This document shows, in pieces, positions 33,956 through 43,270 of a DNA stretch of 64,000 nucleotides (positions within the stretch are counted from its first letter, which is position 1; the number at the start of each line of letters is the position of its first letter). A model generated the notes under the pieces. That model worked only from the letters and a program-made list of their open reading frames with translations, did no database searches and had not been told where the DNA came from. The stretch comes from Roseomonas sp. KE0001. Lineage in GTDB: Bacteria > Pseudomonadota > Alphaproteobacteria > Acetobacterales > Acetobacteraceae. The position numbers were made by a program, and so were the translations under genes. The stretch lies in NCBI RefSeq assembly GCF_016107285.1, contig NZ_RCVQ01000003.1:248001-312000 (forward strand), in the 5' to 3' direction.

Positions 33956-34651
33956 TCATGCCGAGAGAAACCGCAGGCTGGCGGCGTCCAGCGCCAGGGC
34001 GGTGAGGGCGCCTCCGGCCACCGCGCCGGTGTCGATGCCGATTCGCCAGCGCCGCAGTTCCGGGGCGCGGGAGGGGGTATGGCCGTGGACGACGATGCGC
34101 GGCAGCGGCCGGGGCCAGGAGAGGAAGGGCTCGCGGATCCACATCAGGTCCAGCTCGCGCTGGCTCTCGAGGGCGCGACGCGGGTCGATGCCGGCATGGA
34201 CGAAGAAATAGTCGCCCGCCGACCAGGACGGCCGCAGGCCGCGCAGCAGCGCCAGATGCGCCTCCGGCAGCACCAGGCGGCTGTCCTCGGCGCCGTAGCT
34301 GGCCAGGGTGGCGTCGCCGCCATTCCACAGCCAGAGATCCTCGGCCACCGTTCCGGGCCCCGCCGTCAGGGCGTCGAGCATCATCGCCTCGTGATTGCCG
34401 CGCAGCAGAATCCATTCCGCCCCCGCGATCGGCCCGGGCCCGGCGAGGCGGTCGAGCACCGCCGCGCTGGCCTCGCCGCGATCGATATAGTCGCCCAGAT
34501 GGACGATGGCGCAGCGCGCCGCCGGGCGGTCGCGCCAGTCCCGCGCGATGCGGGCATGCAGGGCCTCCAGCCGGTCGGCGCAGCCATGCACGTCGCCGAT
34601 GGCGTAGACGCGGAGGCCGTCCGGCAGCAGGCCGGGGGCGGGTAGATCCAT
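33956..34651 (-). CDS. Metallophosphoesterase, PrpA/ApaH-like serine/threonine phosphatase
   Basis: 231-residue calcineurin-like phosphoesterase. The metal ligands appear in order: GDVHGCADRL, HLGDYIDRGEAS, LLRGNHEAMM, FVHAGIDPRRAL and VVHGHTPSRAPELR. Length and motif spacing fit bacterial PPP-type phosphatases that remove phosphate from proteins or nucleotides. The start ATG 34651 gives the usual short N-terminus. It is 72 bp upstream of hldE. Confidence 0.88.
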   Translation of the reverse strand: MDLPAPGLLPDGLRVYAIGDVHGCADRLEALHARIARDWRDRPAARCAIVHLGDYIDRGEASAAVLDRLAGPGPIAGAEWILLRGNHEAMMLDALTAGPGTVAEDLWLWNGGDATLASYGAEDSRLVLPEAHLALLRGLRPSWSAGDYFFVHAGIDPRRALESQRELDLMWIREPFLSWPRPLPRIVVHGHTPSRAPELRRWRIGIDTGAVAGGALTALALDAASLRFLSA

Positions 34652-34761
34652 GACGATGAAGCCCCCAGGAGACAGCGGCGCCAGCGTGGCGCCGCCGCAT
34701 CATGCGCCCGCGGCGGCGGGGGTTCAACGCATCCGCGTCACGCGGCCCCAGGCGGCGCCTT

Positions 34762-36084
34762 TCAGACGGCGGGCGTGACGCGCCAGATGCGGTTGCCGGT
34801 GTCGTCCGTCACCAGCACGGCGCCGCGCGCGTCCTGGATCACGCCGACCGGCCGGCCGTGGGTCTCGCCCCGCTCCGGGTCAGGCATGAAGCCGGTCAGG
34901 AAGTCCTCCGCCAGACCGCTCGGCCGGCCCCCGGCGAAGGGGACGAAGGCGACGCGATAGCCGCTGAACGCGCTGCGGTTCCAGGAGCCGCGCTGCGCCA
35001 CCAGGGCGCCGCCCCGGTAGCGTTCCGGCACCGCCGTGCCGCGCAGGAACTGCAGGCCGATGCAGGCCGTGTGGCTGCCCAGCGCGTAGTCCGGCGCGAT
35101 GGCGGCGCGCACCAGGTCGGGCCGTTCATGCGCCATTCGGGGGTCGGGATGGCTGCCCCAGTAGCTGTAGGGCCACCCGTAGAAGCCGCCCTCGCGCACA
35201 TGGGTGATATAATCCGGCACCAGGTTGTCGCCGATGTTGTCGCGCTCGTTCACCGCGGTCCAGAGCGCGCCGGTCACGGGCTCCCAGTCCATGCCATTGG
35301 GGTTGCGCAGGCCATGGGCGAAGATCCGCTGGCCGCCGCCGTCGGGATCGATCTCCAGGATCGCGGCGCGGCGCCGCTCCTCCTCCATGCCATACTCGCC
35401 ATTGTTGCTGGCCGAGCCGACCGAGACGTAGAGGCGCCGCCCATCGGGACTGGCGATGATGTTGCGCGTCCAGTGGTTGTTGTAGCCGCCTGCGGGCAGG
35501 TCCAGGATGCGCTCGGCCCGGCTGCCGTCGATGCGCGTCTCGCCGGGCCGGAAGGGGAAGCGAAGCACGCCGTCCGTATTCGCCACGTAGAGCCGTCCCT
35601 CGCGATAGAGCATCCCGAAAGGCTGGTTCAGATCGGTCAGCAGCACGTGGCGCTCCGGCTGCCCGGTGCCATCCACGTCACGCAGGAGCGTGATCCGGTT
35701 GGCGCTGCCGCCGGTCACGGTGCCCGCGCGCTTCTGCTGTGCCTGCTGCTCCCGCTCCTCCGCCGTCCGGGCCGGCTTCGGCAGGGTACGCGCCTCGGCG
35801 ACCAGAACGTCGCCATTCGGCAGGAGATGCATCCAGCGCGGGCTGTCGAGGTCGCGCGCATATTCGGTCACGGCGAAGCCTGGCGCGGCGCGCGGCGTCT
35901 TGCCCTCCGGCCAGCCGATCTGGCGGGAGAAGTTGCGTGTCTCGTGACGAAGATCGGGCGCCGGCAGGGCGGGAGCGCGGCCGATGCCGGCGGCAGGAAC
36001 CTCCTGGGCCCCGGCCCTTCCGGCCAATAGGCCGCCGGCGCCGAGGGCCGAGGCCAGGATCAGCCGGCGCGAGGTGATGGGCAT
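34762..36084 (-). CDS. PQQ-type soluble sugar dehydrogenase (sorbosone/glucose dehydrogenase family)
   Basis: 440-residue exported beta-propeller protein of the soluble aldose/sorbosone dehydrogenase family. ATG 36084 has GGGAG upstream and opens on a Tat-type leader (TSRRLILASALGAGGLLAG). The body shows FAVTEYARDLDSPRWMHLLPNGDVLVAE, NRITLLRDVDG, HWTRNIIASPDGRRLYVSVGS, GLRNPNGMDWEP, EGGFYGWPYSYWG and HTACIGLQFLRG, the usual PQQ/propeller family marks. It is divergent from pqqABCDE by 179 bp, so cofactor synthesis and a likely user are neighbours. Acts in the periplasm, passing electrons to the respiratory chain; the sugar substrate is not known. Confidence 0.88.
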   Translation of the reverse strand: MPITSRRLILASALGAGGLLAGRAGAQEVPAAGIGRAPALPAPDLRHETRNFSRQIGWPEGKTPRAAPGFAVTEYARDLDSPRWMHLLPNGDVLVAEARTLPKPARTAEEREQQAQQKRAGTVTGGSANRITLLRDVDGTGQPERHVLLTDLNQPFGMLYREGRLYVANTDGVLRFPFRPGETRIDGSRAERILDLPAGGYNNHWTRNIIASPDGRRLYVSVGSASNNGEYGMEEERRRAAILEIDPDGGGQRIFAHGLRNPNGMDWEPVTGALWTAVNERDNIGDNLVPDYITHVREGGFYGWPYSYWGSHPDPRMAHERPDLVRAAIAPDYALGSHTACIGLQFLRGTAVPERYRGGALVAQRGSWNRSAFSGYRVAFVPFAGGRPSGLAEDFLTGFMPDPERGETHGRPVGVIQDARGAVLVTDDTGNRIWRVTPAV

Positions 36085-36219
36085 GGGCAACTCCCGTCTC
36101 AGACAGCGATGCCGCCTCAATCCTGCCCGGCAGGATAGGTTTCCGATATGTCATGTTTCATCATCCCCACGGCAACTCCCGCTTCTGGGGCCGCGTTGAG
36201 CGGGATGCCAGGCCATGGG

Positions 36220-36243
36220 GCGCCCTGACCCCGGCCAGGGCGC
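36220..36243 (+). promoter_or_regulatory. Hairpin in the pqqA leader
   Basis: GCGCCCTG (36220-36227) and CAGGGCGC (36236-36243) form a perfect 8-bp stem ending 20 bases before the pqqA ATG and just upstream of its ribosome site. It may tune pqqA expression or mRNA stability; no T-run follows, so it is not a typical terminator. Confidence 0.4.
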
Positions 36244-36263
36244 AACCGCTGAGGAGCAGCCGC

Positions 36264-36341
36264 ATGAAGATCTGGAAGAAGCCTCGAATCGTCGAGATCC
36301 ATACCGGCATGGAGATCAATTCCTACGCCGTTGCGGAGTGA
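36264..36341 (+). CDS. pqqA: PQQ precursor peptide
   Basis: 25-residue ribosomal peptide whose glutamate and tyrosine side chains become PQQ. It starts MKIWKKPRIVEIHTGMEINS and carries the invariant E-x3-Y pair as Glu17 and Tyr21. GAGGAGC eight bases upstream of ATG 36264 is its ribosome site. It is too short for most gene finders. pqqB starts 10 bp after the stop. The divergent sugar dehydrogenase and the operon share the 179-bp region upstream, which holds a hairpin but no regulator site I can name. Confidence 0.95.
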   Translation: MKIWKKPRIVEIHTGMEINSYAVAE

Positions 36342-36351
36342 TCCGCGAGGG

Positions 36352-37248
36352 ATGCGCTGGCTCGTGCTGGGCGCCGCGGCCGGTGGCGGGTTTCCCCAAT
36401 GGAACTGCGCCTGTCCGAACTGCCGGGCGGCGCGGGCCGGTGATCCGCATCTCCGTCCGCGCAGTCAGTCCTCCCTGGCCATGGCCTTGCAGGGGGGGGA
36501 CTGGCTGCTGGTGAATGCCGCGCCGGAGCTGCTGCAGCAGATCGCGCAGCAGCCTGTCCTGCATCCGAACAATCGGCAGCCGCGCCATAGTCCGCTCTCG
36601 CATGTTCTGCTCACGGGGGGCGAGATTGACCAGCTTGCCGGCCTGCTATCCCTGCGGGAGCGGCACGCCTTCGAGTTGCGGGCGACGCAGCGCGTCCTGG
36701 GCATTCTGGCGGAGAACCGCATCTTCGATGCACTATCCGGCGAATGCGTGACGCGCCGGCCACTGCCTCTGGAGGAGGTCTGGAACCTGCCCGGCGGAGC
36801 CCGCCTGCGACTCTTCGCCATCCCCGGCAAGCCGCCCCTCTACCTTGAGGCGCAGGCGGAGGCCGAGGCCGAGGACACCGTCGCGGTGGAGGTCGAGGCG
36901 CGGGATGGCCGGCGCGCCTACTACATTCCCGCCTGTCATGCCGTGACGGCGGCGCTGCGCGAACGGATTCAGGGGGCGGAACTCCTGCTCTTCGACGGCA
37001 CGGTCTGGACCGACGACGAGATGGCGCGGGCCGGCGTCGGAAGCAGGACAGGGCGTCAGATGGGCCATCAGCCACTCTCGGGCGCCGACGGGTCGCTCGC
37101 CGCCTTGTCCGGCCTCGACATCGGCCGGAAGGTGCTGATCCATATCAACAACACCAACCCGGTGCTGCGCGAGGGCTCCCCCGAGCGGAACGAGGCGACG
37201 GCAGGAGGGTGGGAGATCGCGGAGGATGGCCTGGAGCTGTCATGGTGA
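36352..37248 (+). CDS. pqqB: PQQ biosynthesis protein PqqB
   Basis: 298-residue metallo-beta-lactamase-fold protein, reported in other species as the hydroxylase forming the dihydroxylated tyrosine of the excised Glu-Tyr. It opens MRWLVLGAAAGGGFPQWNCAC with the conserved CACPNC cysteines, then FVLLTGGEIDQ-like HVLLTGGEIDQLAGLLSLRE and the C-terminal HINNTNPVL. The atypical metal-binding motif of PqqB rather than HxHxDH is consistent with the family. ATG 36352 is supported by GCGAGGG upstream; a TTG further up would overlap pqqA. Confidence 0.95.
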   Translation: MRWLVLGAAAGGGFPQWNCACPNCRAARAGDPHLRPRSQSSLAMALQGGDWLLVNAAPELLQQIAQQPVLHPNNRQPRHSPLSHVLLTGGEIDQLAGLLSLRERHAFELRATQRVLGILAENRIFDALSGECVTRRPLPLEEVWNLPGGARLRLFAIPGKPPLYLEAQAEAEAEDTVAVEVEARDGRRAYYIPACHAVTAALRERIQGAELLLFDGTVWTDDEMARAGVGSRTGRQMGHQPLSGADGSLAALSGLDIGRKVLIHINNTNPVLREGSPERNEATAGGWEIAEDGLELSW

Positions 37249-37973
37249 GCCCGCTGCTGTCCCCGGAGGAGCTGGAGGTCGCGCTGCGCGCCATCGGCGC
37301 CGAGCGCTACCACAACCTGCATCCCTTCCATCGCCTGCTGCATGACGGGGCGTTGACCCGGGGCCAAGTGCAGGCCTGGGCGCTGAACAGATACTACTAC
37401 CAGAGCCGCATCCCGCTGAAGGACGCCGCCTTCCTGTCCCGCGCCGAGGACCCGGCGCTGCGCCGCGTATGGCGGCAGCGGCTGGAGGATCATGACGGCG
37501 ACGCGGACAACCCGGGCGGCATCCGACGCTGGCTGGCATTGACCGATGGCGTGGGGCTGGAGCGTGGCCAGGTGGAGGCCGGGACCGGCATCCTCCCGGC
37601 GACGCGCTTCGCCGTGGATGCCTATGTCCGCTTCGTTCGCGACCGCCCGCTTCTGGAGGCCGTCGCCTCCTCGCTGACGGAACTCTTCTCGCCCATCATC
37701 ATCTCCGAACGCGTCGCCGGCATGTTGCGGCACTACGACTTCATCGACGCCGCGGCCCTGGACTATTTCTCGCACCGCATGGAGCAGGCGCCGCGCGATT
37801 CCGATTTTGCCCTGGACTATGTCCGCCGCGAGGCGAGAACGCCGGAGCAGCAGGCCCAGGTGCTGGAGGCCTTGCGCTTCAAGTGTGATGTCCTGTGGGC
37901 GCAGCTCGACGCCCTGCATCACGCCTATGTCGTGCCGGGCCTGATCCCGCCTGGCGGCTTCCGCCCGACGTGA
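37242..37973 (+). CDS. pqqC: Pyrroloquinoline-quinone synthase PqqC
   Basis: Cofactor-free oxidase that closes the ring and performs the eight-electron oxidation of AHQQ to PQQ. 243 residues, all-helical TenA-like fold, with conserved HPFHRLLHDGALTRGQVQAW, NRYYYQSRIPLKDAAFLSR, EDHDGD and the C-terminal KCDVLWAQLDALHHAYV. The ATG at 37242 overlaps the pqqB stop by 7 bases; the longer frame lies inside pqqB. Confidence 0.96.
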   Translation: MVSPLLSPEELEVALRAIGAERYHNLHPFHRLLHDGALTRGQVQAWALNRYYYQSRIPLKDAAFLSRAEDPALRRVWRQRLEDHDGDADNPGGIRRWLALTDGVGLERGQVEAGTGILPATRFAVDAYVRFVRDRPLLEAVASSLTELFSPIIISERVAGMLRHYDFIDAAALDYFSHRMEQAPRDSDFALDYVRREARTPEQQAQVLEALRFKCDVLWAQLDALHHAYVVPGLIPPGGFRPT

Positions 37974-38230
37974 GCGCGCCCCGCCTCTCGCCGCATGCGC
38001 GGCTGCATTATGACAGGCGCCGCGAGAGCTGGGTGCTGCTGGCGCCTGAACGCGTCCTGGTGCTGGACGACGTGGCCTACGCCATCCTGCGGCGGCTGGA
38101 CGGACAGCACGATGTCGCGCGGCTCGCCGCCGCGCTGGCCGAGGAATACGACGCGCCGGCCTCCGCCATCGCCGAGGACGTTCGCGAGGTCCTGGAGGAT
38201 TTGCGGCGGAAGGGGCTGGTGCAGCCGTGA
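37970..38230 (+). CDS. pqqD: PqqA-binding chaperone PqqD
   Basis: 86-residue RiPP recognition element that presents PqqA to PqqE. Conserved pattern [40 protein letters not shown], with acidic [14 protein letters not shown] at the end. GTG 37970 overlaps the pqqC stop (GTGA), implying translational coupling; there is no ATG in a suitable place. Confidence 0.93.
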   Translation: MSAPRLSPHARLHYDRRRESWVLLAPERVLVLDDVAYAILRRLDGQHDVARLAAALAEEYDAPASAIAEDVREVLEDLRRKGLVQP

Positions 38231-39315
38231 ACGTCCCAGGACCGCCCGCGATCCCGCCACCGCTGGGCCTGCTGGCCGAACTCACCCACCGCTGCCCGCT
38301 CGGGTGCCCCTACTGCTCCAACCCCGTGGACCTGGAGCGGCGGAACGCCGAACTCGACACGGCCACTTGGCAGCGGGTGCTGCGCGAGGCGGCGGCGCTC
38401 GGCGTGCTGCAACTGCATCTCTCGGGCGGCGAGCCGGCAGCGCGGCCGGATCTGGAGGCGATCACCGCCACGGCCACGGAAGTCGGCCTCTATGCCAATC
38501 TTATCACCTCCGGCGTGCTGCTGGACGCGGCACGGCTCAAGGCGCTTGCCGCCGCCGGCCTGCCGCATGTGCAGCTTTCCATCCAGCATGCCGATGCGCA
38601 GGCGGCGGACCGCATCGCGCGTTTCCGCGGCGCCCATGCACGCAAGCTCGCGCTCGCCGAGGCGGTACATGCCGCCGGCATGGCGCTCACCGTCAACGCC
38701 GTGCTGCACCGGGAGAACGTGGACGCGCTGGAGGCGATGATCGCCCTGGCCGAGCGGATGGGCGCCACGCGGCTGGAAGTCGCGCATACGCAGTATCATG
38801 GCTGGGCGCTGCGTAACCGCGCGGCCCTGATGCCGGACGCCTCGCAGGTCGCGCGGTCACGGCAGATCGTGGCCGGAGCGGAGCGGCGCCTGGCGGGTCG
38901 GATGGCGATCGACTTCGTCACGCCGGACTATCATGCCAGCCGGCCCAAGGCCTGCATGGGCGGCTGGGGGCGGCGCTTCCTCAACGTGACGCCGAGCGGC
39001 GCCGTGCTGCCCTGTCATGCCGCCGAAAGCATTCCCGGATTGTCCTTCGACCGTGTCACCGAGCGCAGCCTGGAGCAGATCTGGTATGGCTCGGCCGCCT
39101 TCAACCGCTTCCGCGGCACGGGATGGATGTCTGAGCCCTGCCGGAGCTGCGAGCGCCGCGAGCTGGACTGGGGCGGCTGCCGCTGTCAGGCGCTGGCGCT
39201 GACCGGCGACGCGGCGCGGACCGATCCCGCCTGCGCTCTCTCGCCGGACCGCCGCCGGCTGGACGAGGCGCTGGCCGTGATGCCGGCGGAGGGCTTCGCC
39301 TGGCGCCGGCCATGA
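38227..39315 (+). CDS. pqqE: Radical SAM PqqA peptide cyclase PqqE
   Basis: Forms the Glu-Tyr carbon-carbon crosslink in PqqA, using PqqD as partner. 362 residues. The radical-SAM cluster CxxxCxxC is CPLGCPYC (about residues 23-30), followed by SGGEP (about 62). The SPASM region at the C-terminus has the cysteines of [36 protein letters not shown] 38227 overlaps the pqqD stop (GTGA). It ends the operon; no pqqF protease gene is seen. Confidence 0.95.
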   Translation: MNVPGPPAIPPPLGLLAELTHRCPLGCPYCSNPVDLERRNAELDTATWQRVLREAAALGVLQLHLSGGEPAARPDLEAITATATEVGLYANLITSGVLLDAARLKALAAAGLPHVQLSIQHADAQAADRIARFRGAHARKLALAEAVHAAGMALTVNAVLHRENVDALEAMIALAERMGATRLEVAHTQYHGWALRNRAALMPDASQVARSRQIVAGAERRLAGRMAIDFVTPDYHASRPKACMGGWGRRFLNVTPSGAVLPCHAAESIPGLSFDRVTERSLEQIWYGSAAFNRFRGTGWMSEPCRSCERRELDWGGCRCQALALTGDAARTDPACALSPDRRRLDEALAVMPAEGFAWRRP

Positions 39316-39382
39316 CGCGGGAGGCTCGGCGCCGCCTGGCGGCGCCCTCCGCCGCGCCGCGGCCGTGATCGAGCCGCCGCCC

Positions 39383-39406
39383 CGCGCGCCCGGGGGGGGG
39401 CGCGCG
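39383..39406. terminator. GC hairpin between pqqE and pcaF
   Basis: CGCGCGCCC (39383-39391) pairs with GGGCGCGCG (39398-39406) across a loop of six G. It lies in the 170-bp gap between convergent genes and probably ends both transcripts; no T-run. Nothing else was found in the gap. Confidence 0.5.
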
Positions 39407-39485
39407 AGGGAGAGCTGCGGGAGGGCATGGACACCGGACGATCCGGTTCGTCGGTTCCGACGGCGAAGGCCGGCCCGTCCGCCTT

Positions 39486-40693
<1,208 letters not shown>

Positions 40694-40694
<1 letters not shown>

Positions 40695-41356
40695 CAGGCG
40701 GGCTCCCCCTGGCGCAGCGGCGCGTCGGTCCGGGCCTGCAGGTCGTCGAAACTCAGCCCCGGCGCCATCTCGACCACGGCGAAGCCCTGTTCCGTGACGT
40801 CCAGCACGGCGAGGTTGGTGTAGACCCGGCGCACCGAGCGCATCGCCGTCAGCGGATAGCCGCACTGGCGAACCAGCTTGGAACGGCCCTCCTTGGTCGT
40901 GTGCTCCATGATGACCCAGAGGTTCTTGGCGCCGGCGGCGAGGTCCATGGCGCCGCCCACGGCGGGGGCGGTGTCGTTGGCCGAGGTCGCCCAGTTGGCG
41001 ATGTCGCCATTCTCCGCCACCTCGAAGGCGCCGAGCACGCAGAGGTCGAGATGCCCGCCGCGGATCATGGCGAAGCTGTCGGCGTGGTGCACATAGGCGC
41101 CGCCGCGGCGCAGCGTGACCAGCTGCTTGCCGGCATTGATCAGCCAGGGATCGGCATCCAGCTCACCGGGCGCCGGGCCCATGCCGAGCAGGCCGTTCTC
41201 GGAATGGAACACCACCTCGCGCTCCAGCGGCACGTAGTCGGCCACCATGGTCGGGATGCCGATGCCGAGGTTGACGTACCAACCTTCGGGAATGTCCCGC
41301 GCCAGGCGCCGCGCCATGTCCTTGCGCGACCAGGAAGTGAAGCTCGTCTCGCTCAT
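40694..41356 (-). CDS. pcaJ: 3-oxoadipate CoA-transferase, subunit B
   Basis: 220-residue beta subunit of a class I CoA-transferase. The catalytic glutamate is in VFHSENGLLGMGPAP (about residue 51), and the N-terminus has GWYVNLGIGIPTMVADY. Further marks are GGAYVHHADSFAMIRGGHLDL and the C-terminal TNLAVLDVTEQGFAVVEMAPG. It transfers CoA from succinyl-CoA to 3-oxoadipate with PcaI. It starts 10 bp after pcaI and overlaps pcaF by one base. The thiolase neighbour favours 3-oxoadipate over acetoacetate as substrate, but the families overlap. Confidence 0.88.
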
Positions 41357-41366
41357 GATGGCCTCC

Positions 41367-42035
41367 TCAGGCGACGGGATGGGTCAGGACGCGGTCGACG
41401 AAGATGCCGGGGGTCACGACATGCTCCGGGTCCAGCGTGCCGAGCGGCTCGATCAGGTCGACCTGGGCGATGGTGAGCTTCGCCGCCATGGCCATCACCG
41501 GGTTGAAGTTGCGGCCGGAGCGCCGGTAGGTGAGGTTGCCCCAGCGGTCGGCGCGGTGCGCCTGGACCAGCGCCACATCGCCCGGCAGGGCGTGCTCCAG
41601 CACGCAGGAGCGGCCGCCGAACTCGGCGGTGGGCTTGCCCTCGGTCAGCAGGGTGCCGTAGCCGGTCGGGGTGTAGAAGGCCGGCACGCCGGCGCCGGCG
41701 GCGCGCATGCGTTCGGCCAGCGTGCCCTGCGGCACGATCTCCAGCTCCAGCCGGCCCGCCTTATACAGCTCCTCGAAGACCACCGAGCCGGCGCTGCGCG
41801 GGAAGGAGCAGATGATCTTCCGCACGCGGCCGAGTTCCATCAGCCGCGCCAGGCCGACGCGCCCGGCGCCGGCGTTGTTGGCGACGACGGTGAGATCCTT
41901 GGCGCCCTGCTCGATCAGGCCGTCGATCAGCGCATCGGGCTGGCCGACCGAGCCGAAGCCGCCGACCAGGACTGTGGAGCCATCGACGATGCCCTGCATG
42001 GCCTCGGCCATGTCGCGGACGATCTTGTTGATCAT
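41367..42035 (-). CDS. pcaI: 3-oxoadipate CoA-transferase, subunit A
   Basis: 222-residue alpha subunit. It has the CoA-binding glycine region VLVGGFGSVGQPDALIDGL and NNAGAGRVGLARLMELGRVRKIICSF. The start ATG 42035 begins the usual INKIVRDMAEAMQGI helix; the longer reading enters the promoter region. It is the first gene of the pcaIJF operon. About 105 bp upstream lies an inverted repeat typical of IclR-type regulators of this pathway. Confidence 0.88.
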   Translation of the reverse strand: MINKIVRDMAEAMQGIVDGSTVLVGGFGSVGQPDALIDGLIEQGAKDLTVVANNAGAGRVGLARLMELGRVRKIICSFPRSAGSVVFEELYKAGRLELEIVPQGTLAERMRAAGAGVPAFYTPTGYGTLLTEGKPTAEFGGRSCVLEHALPGDVALVQAHRADRWGNLTYRRSGRNFNPVMAMAAKLTIAQVDLIEPLGTLDPEHVVTPGIFVDRVLTHPVA

Positions 42036-42225
42036 GCGGGATTTTCCTGGTTGAGCATGGTTTCCTCCGCCGCCCGCTGTCAGCGCGGGCCGGTGCCATC
42101 CCGCGACACTAGGTCGGCCCTCCCACGCCCCGCAACGCCGTGCGCTATCCGCACAGGACCTTTCCGTGCCGGAAATCGGACCTGCCCGTGGAATTCGGAC
42201 CTGCACGGTACTTTGTCGATGCATG
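42036..42225. other. pcaIJF promoter region
   Basis: 190 bp between pcaI and the prophage remnant (the whole gap to the next full ORF at 42408 is 372 bp). It contains the IclR-like palindrome and a repeated GGACCT element (about 42157 and 42179). No gene is visible; the remnant from 42226 onward fills the rest of the gap. Confidence 0.4.
42140..42154 (-). promoter_or_regulatory. Candidate IclR/PcaR-type operator for pcaIJF
   Basis: GTGCGCTATCCGCAC (perfect 5-bp arms GTGCG/CGCAC, 5-bp spacer) matches 11 of 15 positions of the recalled pseudomonad PcaR site GTTCGATAATCGCAC and lies 105 bp upstream of the pcaI ATG. A pcaR-like gene is not in the window. Confidence 0.5.
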
Positions 42226-42369
42226 AAACGAGATGGAGATGGTGCTGCCGCCGGGCACCCGCTTCGCGGTACTGAGGGTGCAGCAGGGCGTCACCAATGG
42301 CCTATGGGGCAAGGGTGTGGGAGCCTATGGCGTGTGATCGTCGACGTGATCGCATTGCCGCCCGAATGA
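42226..42369 (+). pseudogene. Phage head-protein C-terminal remnant (MuF/ADP-ribosyltransferase-like)
   Basis: One frame reads EMVLPPGTRFAVLRVQQG and stops at TGA about 42339. The neighbouring frame continues with WRVIVDVIALPPE and stops at TGA 42367. The phrase LPPGTRFxVxxV followed by VxVDVxxLP is the usual tail of phage minor-head or toxin ADP-ribosyltransferase domains. Splitting over two frames and the missing body mark a decayed fragment. Identification rests on a short motif. Confidence 0.45.
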
Positions 42370-42407
42370 TGCCGCCCAAATGACCCTCCGCCGCACGAGG
42401 TCCTGCG

Positions 42408-42959
42408 ATGTCTGATCGTCCGCCGCCCAATCCCGCTCCTGGCCCCGACCAGGGCCGCCCCGCTGGCACCGTCCCGGCCGAGGCGGCGCGTGCCACCGCC
42501 GCCGCGCTGCGCGAGGCTGCCCATCCCGGCTATCTCGGCGACCTCAAGGTGGTCGACGGGGTGCTACGCGACCTCGCGCAGGCCTATGTCGAGCGCGTCC
42601 GCCTCGCCCTCGAGCAGCCCGATCCGCCGGCCGCCGCGCACGCCGGGGTGCAGCGGAACATCGACGAGGCCACGCGGGTCTGGCGGATCTTCACCGGCCA
42701 GGACCCGGCCTTCCGGCCGACCCGCTTGCACAGCCGCGAGGCGATGGATGCGCACGTGCTGCGGCACCATGCGGGCGCCGACCGCCAAGCCCCGACGCTC
42801 ATGGCGGTGGTCGATTTCATGACCGCGATCGGCGCCGCGGCCATGCATTCCGACGGCCAGGAGGCCAATGCCGAGGCGCAGATCGAGGACGCCTTCGCCA
42901 CCTACACGCGCCTGTTCGCCGGCCTGCCGTCGGCGCTGCCCGAGGAGCCTCCCCCGTGA
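42408..42959 (+). CDS. Hypothetical protein, probably prophage-derived
   Basis: 183-residue soluble protein with Pro/Ala-rich ends and a helical centre (AAHPGYLGDLKVVDGVLRDLAQAYVERVRLALEQ, split by ordinary loops). I do not recognise a family. It overlaps the protease-like reading downstream by 4 bp (GTGA), as phage structural genes do, and sits between two phage fragments, so a packaging or head-region gene is likely. Frame is intact. Confidence 0.55.
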   Translation: MSDRPPPNPAPGPDQGRPAGTVPAEAARATAAALREAAHPGYLGDLKVVDGVLRDLAQAYVERVRLALEQPDPPAAAHAGVQRNIDEATRVWRIFTGQDPAFRPTRLHSREAMDAHVLRHHAGADRQAPTLMAVVDFMTAIGAAAMHSDGQEANAEAQIEDAFATYTRLFAGLPSALPEEPPP

Positions 42960-43270
42960 CTGACGTCATCCCGCCTGACGACTCCCCCGCCGTCCGCGTC
43001 GACCTGCCGCAGAGCGCCGAGGCCGAGCTGATGAAGGCCGATACCAGCCTCCGCACCGTATGGGGCTGGGCCTCGGTCATCTCCGAGCATGGCCAGCCGG
43101 TGGTCGACCGTCGGGGCGATGTCATCAACGAGGTCAAGGTGCGCAAGGCCGCGCACGCCTTGTTCAGGACGTCCGCGTCGGCAAGGCCATGCATCAGGGC
43201 GTCGCGGTCACCGAGCTGGTGGAGTCGGTGGTCCTAACCGAATTTCGAGGAGGCCGAGGAATCCGCTTGA
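42956..43270 (+). pseudogene. Frameshifted phage prohead-protease-like fragment
   Basis: Begins GTG/ATG-overlapped with the previous gene. The first frame reads TSLRTVWGWASVISEHGQPV and VDRRGDVINEVKVRKAAHAL. A one-base shift near 43160 moves the homology to the next frame (VQDVRVGKAMHQGVAVTELV, ESVVLTE). After that the original frame closes as FEEAEESA with TGA 43268-43270. The pattern, self-cleaving prohead protease (XkdF-like) with the H/GKAMH region, is truncated before the usual catalytic end. Structured element B begins exactly at this stop. Confidence 0.6.

Noticed and set aside
30314-34645. 1443-codon plus-strand open frame
   Set aside because: Shadow of the hydratase, dGTPase, HldE and phosphatase genes on the other strand, which all carry clear catalytic motifs.
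36220-36243. Riboswitch in the pqqA leader
   Set aside because: Only a simple hairpin is seen; no known aptamer motif or alternative structure.
39316-39485. Small gene in the GC-rich gap between pqqE and pcaF
   Set aside because: Only homopolymeric G and a hairpin; no start codon with ribosome site and sensible composition.
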